Source of the DNA: Candidatus Nitrosoglobus terrae
GTDB taxonomy: Bacteria > Pseudomonadota > Gammaproteobacteria > Nitrosococcales > Nitrosococcaceae
Direction of reading: 5' to 3'
Assembly (NCBI RefSeq): GCF_002356115.1
Contig: NZ_AP014836.1
Span: forward strand, 744,001 to 808,000
Length of the DNA stretch: 64,000 bases
Shown here: in pieces, positions 7,834-17,162 of the stretch
Position numbering within the stretch: position 1 is the stretch's first letter
Layout: each line of letters starts with the position of its first letter
Made by a program: the position numbers and the translations under genes
Notes under the pieces: generated by a model
What the model saw: the letters and a program-made list of their open reading frames with translations, nothing else
What the model was told of the DNA's origin: nothing
Databases searched by the model: none

Positions 7834-10152
7834 ATGGGGGGGATTTTTGGGCTTTATTATAAGAAGCGAATTGTCATTGCTGCTGTTGTAGGATTAACGT
7901 TAATTAATAAAGTGTTAGCGGCAGAGTTTCAGCCATTTGTGGTTAAGGATATACGAATTGAAGGATTGCAGCGTATATCAGCAGGTACAGTTTTCAATTA
8001 TCTCCCAATTAAAATAGGCGATACAGTTGATAGCCAGCGAGTTAGGGATATTATTCATGAATTATTTAAGACTCGGTTTTTTAAAGATATTCAGGTAGGG
8101 CATGATGGTAATATCTTAACTATAATAGCTGTTGAACGACCAACAATTACGAGTATCAAATTTATAGGTAATAAGGAGATAAAAGGTGATCAGCTAGCAA
8201 AGGCACTTAAACAAGTGGGGTTTACAGAAGGCCGAGTGTTTGATCGATCGTTACTGGAAAAAGTAGAGTTAGAACTACAACGACAATACTTTAGTCGAGG
8301 TAAATATGGAGTTAAGATTAATACTACAGTTACCCCCTTAACGCGTAATCGAGTTGCTATTACGGTAGATGTTAAAGAAGGTGCCATAGCTAAAATTGGT
8401 AGGATTAATATTGTTGGTAATCATGCTTTTAAAGAAAAAGACATTTTAAGCGTATTTCAGTTACATACTCCCAATTTATTGTCTTTTTTTACCCACGCTG
8501 ATCAATATTCTCGGCAAAAATTGGCAGCTGATCTTGAATCTTTACGATCTTATTATTTAGATCGAGGCTATATCAATCTTAGCATTGACTCTACCCAAGT
8601 TTCAATTACTCCTGATAAAAAGCGAGTATTTATTACAATCAATATTACGGAAGGTGATCGTTATTGGATTGGTGAGGTTAAGCTAGCAGGAGATCTCATT
8701 CTACCGTTAGAGAAACTATTTAGCGCGTTAACTGTAAACTCAGGGGATATTTTCTCACGTAAAGCGGTATCAGAAAGTACAGCGCATATCACTGATCTGT
8801 TAGGGAATAAAGGGTATGCATTTGCCAATGTGAATGCAATGCCAGAGATAAGTGAGAGTGAGAAGAAAGTAAATTTAACTTTTTTTATTGATCCGGGTAA
8901 ACGGGCTTATGTTCGACGAGTAAATATCTCTGGAAATACTAAAACCCGAGATGAAGTGATTCGTCGAGAAATGCGCCAACAAGAAGGAGGTTGGGTATCT
9001 ACTGAGCTTATTAATCGCTCGAAATTGCGCATCCAGCGCCTAGGTTACTTTAAGGATGTTAATATAGAGACACAACCGGTTCCCGGGTCGCCTGATCAAG
9101 TTGATGTAAACCTTAGTGTGGTAGAGCACCCATCTGGATCTATTTCGGCAGGGTTAGGTTTCTCTCAAGCTCAAGGTTTTATCTTCAATACGAGTATTTC
9201 TCAGCAAAATTTTCTTGGAAGCGGTAAGCACGTTAATCTTAGCTTCAATAATAGTCAGATTTATACTATTTATAGCCTTGGTTACACTGATCCTTACTTT
9301 ACTATTGATGGTGTAAGTCGCGGATTTAATTTTTACTACCGCAAAACTAATCCAGTTTTTGGTAATATTGCTAGTTATACAACCAATGTCTATGGTGGAG
9401 ATATGACTTTTGGTATCCCAATTACTGAAACTGATATGTTAAACCTTGGGGTAGGCTATCAAAATATACAAGTTGGTCTAAGCGATATCTCTCCGGTAGA
9501 GTTTGAAAATTTTGTAAATAGTGAAGGAAACCGTTTTAATATTTTTAATGTTAATTTTGGTTGGGCGCATGATGGACGGGATAGTGCTCTTTTTCCAACA
9601 AGAGGTAGCTACCAAAATGTTTTTGGTAAGATTACTGCGCCGATAGGCGGTCGTAGCTTAGAATTTTATGAGGTTGGGTATCAACAAAGTTGGTATCATC
9701 CCCTGAGTAAATCCTTAATTTTTATGCTCCATGGTGATATGGCTTATGGGGGGGTTTATGGTAGTACGAGCGTATTTCCATTCTTTGAAAACTTTTATGC
9801 CGGCGGTATAAATAGTGTACGTGGATTCCGGCCTAATACGCTTGGCCCAAAGACAGCAGAGGGGGCCGCATTAGGAGGAAATCTCAAAATTATAGGTAAT
9901 GCTGAGGTATTTTTCCCAGTTCCCTTTGTGGAAAAATTTAAGTCTGTACGTTTAAGCACTTTTATTGATGCGGGTAATGTCTATGGTGAATATCAAAGCA
10001 TTAATCTTGGAGATCTACGTTATTCGGCTGGAGTCTCAGCTATTTGGCTTTCACCATTCGGAACGCTGCGATTTAGCATGGCAAAAGCACTTAATGTTCA
10101 GCCAGGTGACCAGCCGCAAATATTTCAGTTCTCTATGGGCACCCAATTTTAG
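7834..10152 (+). CDS. bamA: Outer membrane protein assembly factor BamA
   Basis: Central subunit of the BAM complex, which folds beta-barrel proteins into the outer membrane. 772 residues: a short basic N-terminus and signal peptide ending around VLAAEFQP, five POTRA domains (about residues 30-420), and a C-terminal 16-strand barrel. The VRGFRP motif of barrel loop 6 is present and the protein ends in an aromatic residue (MGTQF), as outer-membrane barrels do. Its partner bamB is at 13.2 kb. Confidence 0.98.
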   Translation: MGGIFGLYYKKRIVIAAVVGLTLINKVLAAEFQPFVVKDIRIEGLQRISAGTVFNYLPIKIGDTVDSQRVRDIIHELFKTRFFKDIQVGHDGNILTIIAVERPTITSIKFIGNKEIKGDQLAKALKQVGFTEGRVFDRSLLEKVELELQRQYFSRGKYGVKINTTVTPLTRNRVAITVDVKEGAIAKIGRINIVGNHAFKEKDILSVFQLHTPNLLSFFTHADQYSRQKLAADLESLRSYYLDRGYINLSIDSTQVSITPDKKRVFITINITEGDRYWIGEVKLAGDLILPLEKLFSALTVNSGDIFSRKAVSESTAHITDLLGNKGYAFANVNAMPEISESEKKVNLTFFIDPGKRAYVRRVNISGNTKTRDEVIRREMRQQEGGWVSTELINRSKLRIQRLGYFKDVNIETQPVPGSPDQVDVNLSVVEHPSGSISAGLGFSQAQGFIFNTSISQQNFLGSGKHVNLSFNNSQIYTIYSLGYTDPYFTIDGVSRGFNFYYRKTNPVFGNIASYTTNVYGGDMTFGIPITETDMLNLGVGYQNIQVGLSDISPVEFENFVNSEGNRFNIFNVNFGWAHDGRDSALFPTRGSYQNVFGKITAPIGGRSLEFYEVGYQQSWYHPLSKSLIFMLHGDMAYGGVYGSTSVFPFFENFYAGGINSVRGFRPNTLGPKTAEGAALGGNLKIIGNAEVFFPVPFVEKFKSVRLSTFIDAGNVYGEYQSINLGDLRYSAGVSAIWLSPFGTLRFSMAKALNVQPGDQPQIFQFSMGTQF

Positions 10153-10189
10153 TTTATCTTAAAAGGATTACGGATGTAGTTCGTAAAAC

Positions 10190-10530
10190 AAGGGTGCATG
10201 ATATTCCTTAGCGATGTTGCGTAGTGGAACACGGAGATTGAGGGCTGATAATATTCTGTATAATCTATAATCTATAATCTTTATCGGGCTAGAGTGTGGT
10301 CACAATAAGGCGACCTTAAGGGTATGATTAAGATACCAGCGATGCGATGGATGGGGTTAAACCTGACCGATGCCTCCATTTTGGCTACCGCGAGGTGAAG
10401 CTTGCAGAGGCGGCCACTTAACGATAGCTTGATAACTTGGTAAGTCTAAGCAACCATAGAGGCTCCGATGAAGCAGGAAAAACGCAGTGAGCAGCTTGGT
10501 AAAAATCAAGCCGATGAATGTACATAAGCT
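10190..10530 (+). mobile_element. Degenerate IS200/IS605-type tnpB 3' remnant (gene-free stretch between bamA and skp)
   Basis: The 440 bases between bamA and skp hold no intact gene. Broken-frame peptides such as MGLNLTDASILATAR, REVKLAEAAT and SDEAGKTQ resemble tnpB C-terminal tails. The 21 bases at 10467-10487 (GATGAAGCAGGAAAAACGCAG) match 38185-38205, in the other tnpB remnant, at 20 of 21 positions. A short TATAATC repeat (three copies, 10259-10279) is also present. No element ends can be fixed, so the boundaries are approximate. The link to tnpB rests mainly on the shared 21-mer. Confidence 0.45.
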
Positions 10531-10592
10531 GATAATTGCAATACGTAACTTGTAACTGTAACAAATATTTTTTAAGTGTTAGAGGTAGCCTT

Positions 10593-11126
10593 ATGGTAAG
10601 GGTAGGCAAATTATTTAAATTAATAACATTAGTGAGTGTTTTGTCGCTGAACTGGGGGATGATTGCCACTGCAGAGTCGCTTGATCTGAAAATTGGCGCG
10701 GTGAACGCTGTTAAATTATTGGATGAAGCCCCTCAGAAAGATGTAGCATTGGAGAGATTAAAAAAGGAATTTGAAGGGCGTAATAGAGAACTAATTGCGC
10801 AACAAAAAGAAGCCCAGGCTTTAGAAGATAAGCTTAATCGCGATGGGGCTATTATGCGTGAGTCTGATCGTGAAGAGCTAAAACGAAAGGTTATGGGTAA
10901 AAACCGTGATCTTAAGCGGCTCCAAGATACATTCCAAGAAGACTATAATATACGTCGTAATGAAGAGTTTAGAAAACTACAAGAAGATATTGCTAAGGCA
11001 ATTATTAGTTTAGCTGAAAAAAGAAAATACGATCTTGTAGTTTATGAAGGGGTTATCTACGCTAGTAATAGAGTAGATATCACTGCTGATGTGCTTAAAT
11101 TGCTAAAAGCTCAGCACAGCCGCTAG
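10593..11126 (+). CDS. skp: Periplasmic chaperone Skp (OmpH family)
   Basis: Holds unfolded outer-membrane proteins in the periplasm on their way to BamA. The 177 residues from the ATG at 10593 begin with a signal peptide (core LFKLITLVSVLSLNWGMIATA), followed by IGAVNAVKLLDEAPQ and a long charged coiled-coil with many Lys, Glu and Arg (about residues 55-130), as expected of the Skp tentacles. AGAGG lies 8 bases before the start. It follows bamA as in most Gammaproteobacteria, but lpxD, normally next, is absent. Confidence 0.93.
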   Translation: MVRVGKLFKLITLVSVLSLNWGMIATAESLDLKIGAVNAVKLLDEAPQKDVALERLKKEFEGRNRELIAQQKEAQALEDKLNRDGAIMRESDREELKRKVMGKNRDLKRLQDTFQEDYNIRRNEEFRKLQEDIAKAIISLAEKRKYDLVVYEGVIYASNRVDITADVLKLLKAQHSR

Positions 11127-11253
11127 TTTAATATTTTATTAGCATTATTAGCATGATGTTTCTTAGCTAATTTTAAAATTTGCCCCTATAAAGCCTACAG
11201 GAAGACTTTATTATTTTCCCATAAATTTTAATTTTTAATATAAGGTTTTTTCA

Positions 11254-11694
11254 TTGGATATACGCGAAATACTTAAACATCTCCCTCATCGCTATCCCTT
11301 TCTACTAGTGGATAGGGTAATAGAATATATACCTGGGAAGTTCCTTATAGCGGTTAAAAACGTAAGCTATAATGAGCCTTACTTTCAAGGTCATTTTCCG
11401 GATTTACCTATTATGCCAGGAGTACTAATTCTTGAGTCTCTAGCTCAAGCTACAGGGATACTAGCTTTTAAAACAACAGAAGCTCTACCTTCTACTAATG
11501 AAGCGATCTACTATTTTGCCGGTATAGATAAAGCTCGATTTAAACGTCCCGTTGTTCCAGGGGATCAAATGCGCTTAGAAGTAGAGTTTGTACGCAGTTT
11601 ACGTCATTTATGGAAATTTACTGGTAAGGTAACAGTAGAAGGGAACTTGGTCGCATCAGCCGATATAATGTGTTCCTATAAGGAAACTAATTAG
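11254..11694 (+). CDS. fabZ: (3R)-hydroxyacyl-ACP dehydratase FabZ
   Basis: Dehydrates 3-hydroxyacyl-ACP in fatty acid elongation and competes with lipid A synthesis for the same substrate. 146 residues, hot-dog fold: [13 protein letters not shown] at the N-terminus, then the catalytic His and Glu of [20 protein letters not shown]. The start is a TTG at 11254 preceded by TAAGG at a good distance; no in-frame ATG gives the conserved N-terminus. The stop overlaps the lpxA start by one base. Confidence 0.97.
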   Translation: MDIREILKHLPHRYPFLLVDRVIEYIPGKFLIAVKNVSYNEPYFQGHFPDLPIMPGVLILESLAQATGILAFKTTEALPSTNEAIYYFAGIDKARFKRPVVPGDQMRLEVEFVRSLRHLWKFTGKVTVEGNLVASADIMCSYKETN

Positions 11695-12464
11695 TGATCG
11701 ATCCTAGAGCGATTATCGATCCAAGCGCGCAGATTCATGAGACTGTTACTATAGGACCCTACTCGATTATTGGAGCAAATGTGCAGATTGGTGCTCAGAC
11801 GTGGATTGGCCCTCATGTAGTGATTAAAGGCCCCACTCGTATTGGGGAGAGAAATAAAATATATCAATTTGCCTCTATTGGAGATATTCCTCAAGACAAA
11901 AAATATGATGGTGAAGATACACTGCTTGAAATTGGAATTGAAAATGTTATAAGAGAATACACAACGATTAACCGAGGTACTGTTCAAGGGGGTGGTGTTA
12001 CAAGAATTGGGGATAATAATTGGATAATGGCGTATGTCCATATTGCCCATGATTGTATTGTAGGGAATCATACAACATTTGCTAACAATGCTTCTTTAGC
12101 GGGGCATGTGACTATTGAGGATTACGCAACTTTGGGAGGATATGTACTAGTTGCTCAATTTTGTAATATAGGTGCCTATAGCTTTTGTTCTATTGCTAGT
12201 GTGGTTCATAAAGATGTGCCTCCTTATGTATTAGTTGCTGGGCATATGGCAAAGCCTGTGAGTATCAATCTTATAGGTTTAAGGCGCGCTAATTTTAGTG
12301 AGGAGACAATACGTAATTTACGTAACGCTTATAAGTTACTTTATCGTTATGGATTACGTTTTGAGGATTCAATTAAGGAGCTAAAAAAAATTGCAGAGAT
12401 AAATCCTGATGTTCAGGTATTTCTAAGTTTTCTTGAAAGGTCTAATCGAGGAATTATTCGGTAG
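11694..12464 (+). CDS. lpxA: UDP-N-acetylglucosamine acyltransferase
   Basis: First step of lipid A synthesis: transfers 3-hydroxyacyl from ACP to UDP-GlcNAc. 256 residues with the left-handed beta-helix hexapeptide pattern (IDPSAQIHETVTIGPYSIIG and onward), the catalytic region WIMAYVHIAHDCIVGNH and the helical C-terminal domain with LRNAYKLLYRYG. It starts at a GTG overlapping the fabZ stop. lpxB, often next, is not here; a yfgM-like gene follows after 29 bases. Confidence 0.97.
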   Translation: MIDPRAIIDPSAQIHETVTIGPYSIIGANVQIGAQTWIGPHVVIKGPTRIGERNKIYQFASIGDIPQDKKYDGEDTLLEIGIENVIREYTTINRGTVQGGGVTRIGDNNWIMAYVHIAHDCIVGNHTTFANNASLAGHVTIEDYATLGGYVLVAQFCNIGAYSFCSIASVVHKDVPPYVLVAGHMAKPVSINLIGLRRANFSEETIRNLRNAYKLLYRYGLRFEDSIKELKKIAEINPDVQVFLSFLERSNRGIIR

Positions 12465-12493
12465 GTAAATGTTTAAGCACTTAGGGTTATAAA

Positions 12494-13126
12494 ATGACAT
12501 TAGATATTTACGCATCAGATCAAGAAAAAGGCGAGGCTATAAAGCAGTGGTGGCGAGAAAGCGCTCGATGGATATTGTTAGGAATTATCATTGGATTATT
12601 AGCGCTTTTTGCTATCCGTAGCTGGACAAAATATAAGCATAACCGTGTTGTAGAGGCTTCGTCTCTCTATCAGCTTGTGCTGACTCAAAAGGATAATAAC
12701 GAGATTTATAACAGTGCGAAACGAGTTATTGAAGCTTATAGTGATACGCCTTATGGATTATTTAGCATATTGGCACTAGCCAAGGAAGAGCAGTCTCGAG
12801 GTGATCTTAAAGCTGCTAGTTCCCATTTAGAGCAAGCATTAGAGCGTACGAAAAACCTAGAGCTTCAGCAAATTATATCTCTACGTGCTGCTCGTCTACT
12901 ATTAGCAGAAGGTAACCCAGAGAAGTCCATAGCTACATTAGATAGGATTGATTCAGGGAATTTTGCTGCAGCTTACGCTGAGGTGCGCGGGGATTCTTAT
13001 ACAAAGCTTGGACGGCTACCAAAAGCAAGAATAGCTTACCAAGAGGCATTAGAGGGTTTTAAATTGCCAGATGAAAGATATCGGCAAATACTACAAATGA
13101 AGCTTGATAATATTGGCCAACCTTAA
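12494..13126 (+). CDS. yfgM: YfgM-like ancillary SecYEG/periplasmic chaperone protein
   Basis: 210 residues: a short cytoplasmic N-terminus, one membrane anchor (ILLGIIIGLLALFAIRSW, about residues 28-45) and a periplasmic tetratricopeptide region with AALEQA-type helices and a clear TPR-like unit near residues 165-195 (YAEVRGDSYTKLGRLPKA). YfgM of E. coli sits at the Sec translocon and works with periplasmic chaperones. The following bamB and der are its standard neighbours; hisS, usually upstream, is replaced here by lpxA. Confidence 0.88.
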   Translation: MTLDIYASDQEKGEAIKQWWRESARWILLGIIIGLLALFAIRSWTKYKHNRVVEASSLYQLVLTQKDNNEIYNSAKRVIEAYSDTPYGLFSILALAKEEQSRGDLKAASSHLEQALERTKNLELQQIISLRAARLLLAEGNPEKSIATLDRIDSGNFAAAYAEVRGDSYTKLGRLPKARIAYQEALEGFKLPDERYRQILQMKLDNIGQP

Positions 13127-13178
13127 TAAGGATATACTTCCTTAAAATTCTAAGCATAATTGTGATCATACGGATTTG

Positions 13179-14390
13179 ATGTGGAAATACCCTCAAGTAA
13201 GTGGTACATGGATTAGACAGCTTTTTTTTACCCTACCTCTATTTTTAGGCTTAGGTGGGATTGGGTGCGATATGCTGCGCGAATATCTACCAGAATCTGA
13301 TACTAGTGAGCCACCAATGGAGTTGGTGAAATTCTCTCCTGAGATTGCCGTTGAAGTTTTATGGTCTGCCAAGGTAGGAAAGGGGGGTAAGGATCACTAT
13401 TTACAGCTCTCTCCTTTTGTTATTGATGATCGAATCATCATTGCTGATTATAGTGGCCAAGTAAGCGCTTTTAATGCTTCTACTGGAGAGCAGTTTTGGA
13501 AGCTCAAGCTAGATTTGGCTATTACGAGCGCTGGGGGTGGCGATGGTCTTATCATTCTAGGAACAGAAAATGGATTGGTTGAGGCACTAAATGGTGAGGA
13601 GGGATCAAAAGTTTGGCAGACTGATTTATCCAGCGAAATATTATCAACCCCTAGTGTTGATGATGGGGTTGTAGTTATTCGTTCTGTGGATGGTCTGGTT
13701 TATGGATTAGACGCCAGTAATGGCTCTCGATTATGGGTTTATCAATATAGTATTCCTACATTAACGCTTCGAGGAACCGCTGATCCTACAATTGCGGATG
13801 ATAAGGTGATTGTTGGATTACCCGGTGGTAAGTTGGTTGCTCTATCTTTGAAAGACGGCCAACTGTTATGGGAACGAACGATTGTCGCTCCTCGCGGTAG
13901 AACTGAACTGGATCGGCTAGTGGATATTGATTCTAAGCCAATAGTAGATGGAGGGTATATTTATACCGTTACCTATAATGGCCGGATTGCCGCAGTATGG
14001 TTAGCAGACGGTGATATTTTCTGGACGAGAGAAATGTCATCCTATGCAGGCCTTAATGTAGAGGGAAATACTATTTATGTAACAGACACAGAAGATTATG
14101 TATGGGCATTAGAGAGTCGTACTGGTGCATCTCTTTGGCGCCAGTCTAAGCTGCTTAGGAGACGACTCACGGCTCCCATTCCCTATCAAAATTATATAGT
14201 TGTCGGTGATCTTGCGGGTTATCTTCATTGGCTGGCTAAAGATGATGGTCGTTTTGTAGCTCGCCTGCAAATAGGGAAGGCAGGAATTATTAATACTCCT
14301 TTAGTAGTAAATGATGTTTTATACGCTAATAGTGAAGAGGGTGTGTTGAAAGCTATTAAGATAGCCTCTGGATCAAAGGTGGACTCATAG
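13179..14390 (+). CDS. bamB: Outer membrane protein assembly lipoprotein BamB
   Basis: Beta-propeller lipoprotein of the BAM complex. 403 residues from the ATG at 13179, directly after a TTG. The signal peptide ends in a lipobox, LGGIGC, so the mature protein would be lipidated on that Cys (about residue 28). Eight-bladed PQQ-like repeats follow, with recurring units such as ALNGEEGSKVWQTDLSSEI and GLDASNGSRLWVYQYS. It lies between yfgM and der as in E. coli and partners BamA at 7.8-10.2 kb. Confidence 0.95.
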   Translation: MWKYPQVSGTWIRQLFFTLPLFLGLGGIGCDMLREYLPESDTSEPPMELVKFSPEIAVEVLWSAKVGKGGKDHYLQLSPFVIDDRIIIADYSGQVSAFNASTGEQFWKLKLDLAITSAGGGDGLIILGTENGLVEALNGEEGSKVWQTDLSSEILSTPSVDDGVVVIRSVDGLVYGLDASNGSRLWVYQYSIPTLTLRGTADPTIADDKVIVGLPGGKLVALSLKDGQLLWERTIVAPRGRTELDRLVDIDSKPIVDGGYIYTVTYNGRIAAVWLADGDIFWTREMSSYAGLNVEGNTIYVTDTEDYVWALESRTGASLWRQSKLLRRRLTAPIPYQNYIVVGDLAGYLHWLAKDDGRFVARLQIGKAGIINTPLVVNDVLYANSEEGVLKAIKIASGSKVDS

Positions 14391-14431
14391 ACTCTTAATC
14401 CTCTTAAGGTAGGGAAGCCATCCTTAGTTTC

Positions 14432-14459
14432 TTGACATTACTCAGTCGATTTATAGGTT
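14432..14459 (+). promoter_or_regulatory. Candidate promoter upstream of der
   Basis: A perfect -35 hexamer TTGACA (14432-14437) is followed after 16 bases by TAGGTT, a weak -10 match. It lies in the 105-base gap between bamB and der, so der may also be transcribed on its own. Confidence 0.35.
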
Positions 14460-14495
14460 ACGGTGTTTCTTTTAGATTCTATGTGACATATCCAT

Positions 14496-15896
14496 ATGAA
14501 AGCTGTTATTGCCTTAATTGGGCGCCCAAATGTTGGTAAATCCACTCTTTTTAACCGTCTTACCCGAAGTCGTGATGCTCTTGTTGCCGATCAACCTGGT
14601 GTGACTCGTGATCGGAAATATGGCATTGCCCATTGCGGAGAGCAAACATTTTTTGTAGTTGATACTGGAGGTATTACCGATCAAGGCTCCGAGATTGCGG
14701 GATTAATGTATGCGCAGACGCAGTTAGCGATAGAGGAAGCAGATATTATTTTATTTTTAGTGGATGGTCGTGAGGGGTTATCTGCATTAGATGAGACTAT
14801 TGCCGATGAGCTACGCCATAGCCATAATAAATTACTGAAGCTAGTGGTCAACAAAGCTGAAAGGCAAGACAGAGAACTTATAGCCTCTGAATTTTATCGT
14901 TTAGGGCTAGGAGAACCCGCCATTATCTCAGCGCAGCAAGGCCAAGGGGTTGAGAGGATGGTACAAGATTTGTTAACCGCTTTACCTGCAATGGGAGGAA
15001 AAACAGATGAAATCCCCGCTAAAGGACTCCAATTTGCTGTTATTGGCCGCCCTAATGTAGGGAAATCAACGCTTGTTAATCGTCTTCTTGGTGAGGAGCG
15101 AGTTATTGCTTCTGAAGTGCCTGGTACTACAAGAGATAGCATCGCTATTCCTTTTTGCCGCCATGATAAGCCCTATACGTTAGTGGATACAGCTGGAATA
15201 CGCCGTCGGTCAAAGGTCTTGGATGTACTAGAAAAATTCAGTATTGTTAAGGCTTTACAGGCCATAGCTGCGGCCCAAGTTGTGATCCTAGTGATTGATG
15301 CACGAGATAGCCTAGTAGATCAGGATTTGCATTTGGCTAGCTTAGCATTGGAAAGCGGGAAAGCAATAATTATTACCGTTAATAAATGGGATGGTTTATC
15401 ACCCAATCAACGACAAGTGGTCACTTCAGATTTAGATAGACGGCTATCTTTTCTTGATTTTGCAAAAATACATTTTATTTCTGCTCTTCATGGCAGTGGT
15501 GTAGGCAATCTTTTCTCATCTATTGATGAAGCCTATCAATCAGCTAGCCGGCATCTTTCAACAGGTGAGCTTAATCAGGTTTTATCTGCTGCAATAGAGA
15601 GGCATCCTCTACCTGCAGTAAGAGGGAGACGGATTAAGCTTCGCTATGCTCATCAGGGAGGGCAGAATCCGCCTAAGATTATCATTCATGGTAATCAAAC
15701 AGAATCAGTGCCTATCAGCTATAAGCGTTATCTTATTAGTTATTTTCGATCTGCTTTTTCACTAATAGGTACGCCGATAGCACTAGAATTTAGAACGGTA
15801 GAAAATCCTTTTAAAGGGCAAGCCAATCCCCTGACTCAACGCCAGCTACAAAAACGTAGGCGGCTTGTTCGTTTCCGTAAACATAAGGATAAATAG
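14496..15896 (+). CDS. der: Ribosome-associated GTPase Der (EngA)
   Basis: Essential double-GTPase for 50S subunit assembly, 466 residues. Two G domains in tandem: the first with GRPNVGKSTLFNRLT and DTGG, the second (from about residue 178) with GRPNVGKSTLVNRLL, DTAGIRRRSK and NKWD. A C-terminal KH-like domain ends in a basic tail (KRRRLVRFRKHKDK). The first domain has NKAE in place of NKxD for the base-recognition motif. Usual neighbour of bamB. Confidence 0.97.
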   Translation: MKAVIALIGRPNVGKSTLFNRLTRSRDALVADQPGVTRDRKYGIAHCGEQTFFVVDTGGITDQGSEIAGLMYAQTQLAIEEADIILFLVDGREGLSALDETIADELRHSHNKLLKLVVNKAERQDRELIASEFYRLGLGEPAIISAQQGQGVERMVQDLLTALPAMGGKTDEIPAKGLQFAVIGRPNVGKSTLVNRLLGEERVIASEVPGTTRDSIAIPFCRHDKPYTLVDTAGIRRRSKVLDVLEKFSIVKALQAIAAAQVVILVIDARDSLVDQDLHLASLALESGKAIIITVNKWDGLSPNQRQVVTSDLDRRLSFLDFAKIHFISALHGSGVGNLFSSIDEAYQSASRHLSTGELNQVLSAAIERHPLPAVRGRRIKLRYAHQGGQNPPKIIIHGNQTESVPISYKRYLISYFRSAFSLIGTPIALEFRTVENPFKGQANPLTQRQLQKRRRLVRFRKHKDK

Positions 15897-15932
15897 CGTA
15901 GCGGTGTATATAGGTGCTAAGATTTTCAAGAT

Positions 15933-16718
15933 TTAATTGACGTGGAGTTGCTTATCTTGCTCAATTATGGCGTAGGCAGAGTGATTATGTATGGATTCAA
16001 AGTTCTCTGACTCTACTCTATACGCTAAGATCCGATCATCCGGATTTAAGCGCGCAGCGATATCACGTACCATATCCTCCACAAATTTTGGATTATCGTA
16101 AGCTTGTTCAGTGACGTATTTTTCATCTGGACGCTTAAGTAAGCTGTAGATCTCACAAGAAGCTTCTTCTTCCACTAGATCAATAATGTCCTCAATCCAG
16201 ATAAAACCTTTTACTCGGGCTGTAACGGTGATATGAGATCTTTGATTGTGCGCTCCATAATCTGAGATTTTTTTTGAGCAGGGACAGAGACTGGTCACAG
16301 GGACTATAATTTTAATAACTACTTGCTGCTTATTTTGATTAGCTTCACCAATAAACGTGACTTGATAGTCCATTAAACTTTTAATTTTAGAAACAGGCGC
16401 TTGTTTGGCAATAAAGTAGGGAAAATCCATCTCTATATAGCCAGAATCAGCTTGAAGATAATAAGTCATTTCTTGAAGCATTTTTTTAAAAGATTGTATT
16501 GTAATCTCCCATTCTTGCTGGTTTAAAATTTCTATAAAACGAGACATATGCGTACCTTTTAAGTGATGAGGTAAGCCGACATACATATTAAAGTTAGCTA
16601 CTGTATGCTGCCTCTCTCCACTACGGTCGCTAATACGTACTGGATGACGAATACCCTTAATCCCCACTTTATTAATAGCGATTTTTCGTTTATCAGCCTT
16701 TGCTTGCACATCTTCCAT
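15933..16718 (-). CDS. folE2: GTP cyclohydrolase FolE2 (type IB)
   Basis: Converts GTP to dihydroneopterin triphosphate, the first step toward folate and queuosine. 261 residues from the ATG at 16718, which has AGGAG seven bases upstream; longer in-frame readings run back into queD. The catalytic-cysteine region [20 protein letters not shown] and an early [17 protein letters not shown] identify the FolE2 rather than the FolE1 family. It lies 32 bases downstream of queD, whose product uses its reaction product, so the two probably act together. Confidence 0.95.
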   Translation of the reverse strand: MEDVQAKADKRKIAINKVGIKGIRHPVRISDRSGERQHTVANFNMYVGLPHHLKGTHMSRFIEILNQQEWEITIQSFKKMLQEMTYYLQADSGYIEMDFPYFIAKQAPVSKIKSLMDYQVTFIGEANQNKQQVVIKIIVPVTSLCPCSKKISDYGAHNQRSHITVTARVKGFIWIEDIIDLVEEEASCEIYSLLKRPDEKYVTEQAYDNPKFVEDMVRDIAARLNPDDRILAYRVESENFESIHNHSAYAIIEQDKQLHVN

Positions 16719-16750
16719 GGGCTGATCTCCTACTGCGACAATTTGACTTA

Positions 16751-17140
16751 TCAAGGTTGATTCTCTTCTGTATAGCGTACACAAGCCCGTTCTGTTTCCC
16801 ATAAGGTAATGGCACTTACCCGTACTTGCCCATTATTAATTTTTTTACTAAGGCTATGATAAAAAAAAGCGGCTAAATTTTCGGCAGTAGGATTAATTCG
16901 ATCAAAGGGTGGAATCTCATTAAGATAGCGATGATCCAGCTGGGCACATAACGCTCGCGCGTGTCCCTTGACCGTCTTGAAATCCATCGCCATCCCTTGC
17001 TGATCTAGCACTTGGGCGGTAACCTCTACTTCTAGCTTCCAATTATGCCCATGCATACGTTGGCATTCTCCTGGATAGTTTCTTAAAGAATGGGCTGAAG
17101 CAAAATCAGTAAGGATTTTAAGTGTGTAAATTGCTGCCAT
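16751..17140 (-). CDS. queD: 6-carboxy-5,6,7,8-tetrahydropterin synthase QueD
   Basis: Converts dihydroneopterin triphosphate to 6-carboxytetrahydropterin in queuosine/preQ0 synthesis. 129 residues, the usual family size. Visible are the zinc-binding histidines and catalytic Cys in [20 protein letters not shown], a further active-site segment [20 protein letters not shown] and the late [10 protein letters not shown] with the conserved Glu. It is paired with folE2 downstream. The wider PTPS family includes non-QueD enzymes, but the C-x(3)-HGH spacing fits QueD. Confidence 0.9.
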   Translation of the reverse strand: MAAIYTLKILTDFASAHSLRNYPGECQRMHGHNWKLEVEVTAQVLDQQGMAMDFKTVKGHARALCAQLDHRYLNEIPPFDRINPTAENLAAFFYHSLSKKINNGQVRVSAITLWETERACVRYTEENQP

Positions 17141-17162
17141 TTTAATGCTGGAAGGTTAAGGA

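Noticed and set aside
10259-10279. CRISPR-like or regulatory repeat (TATAATC three times)
   Set aside because: Seven-base units with no spacers; a simple tandem repeat, not a CRISPR. No CRISPR array was seen anywhere.
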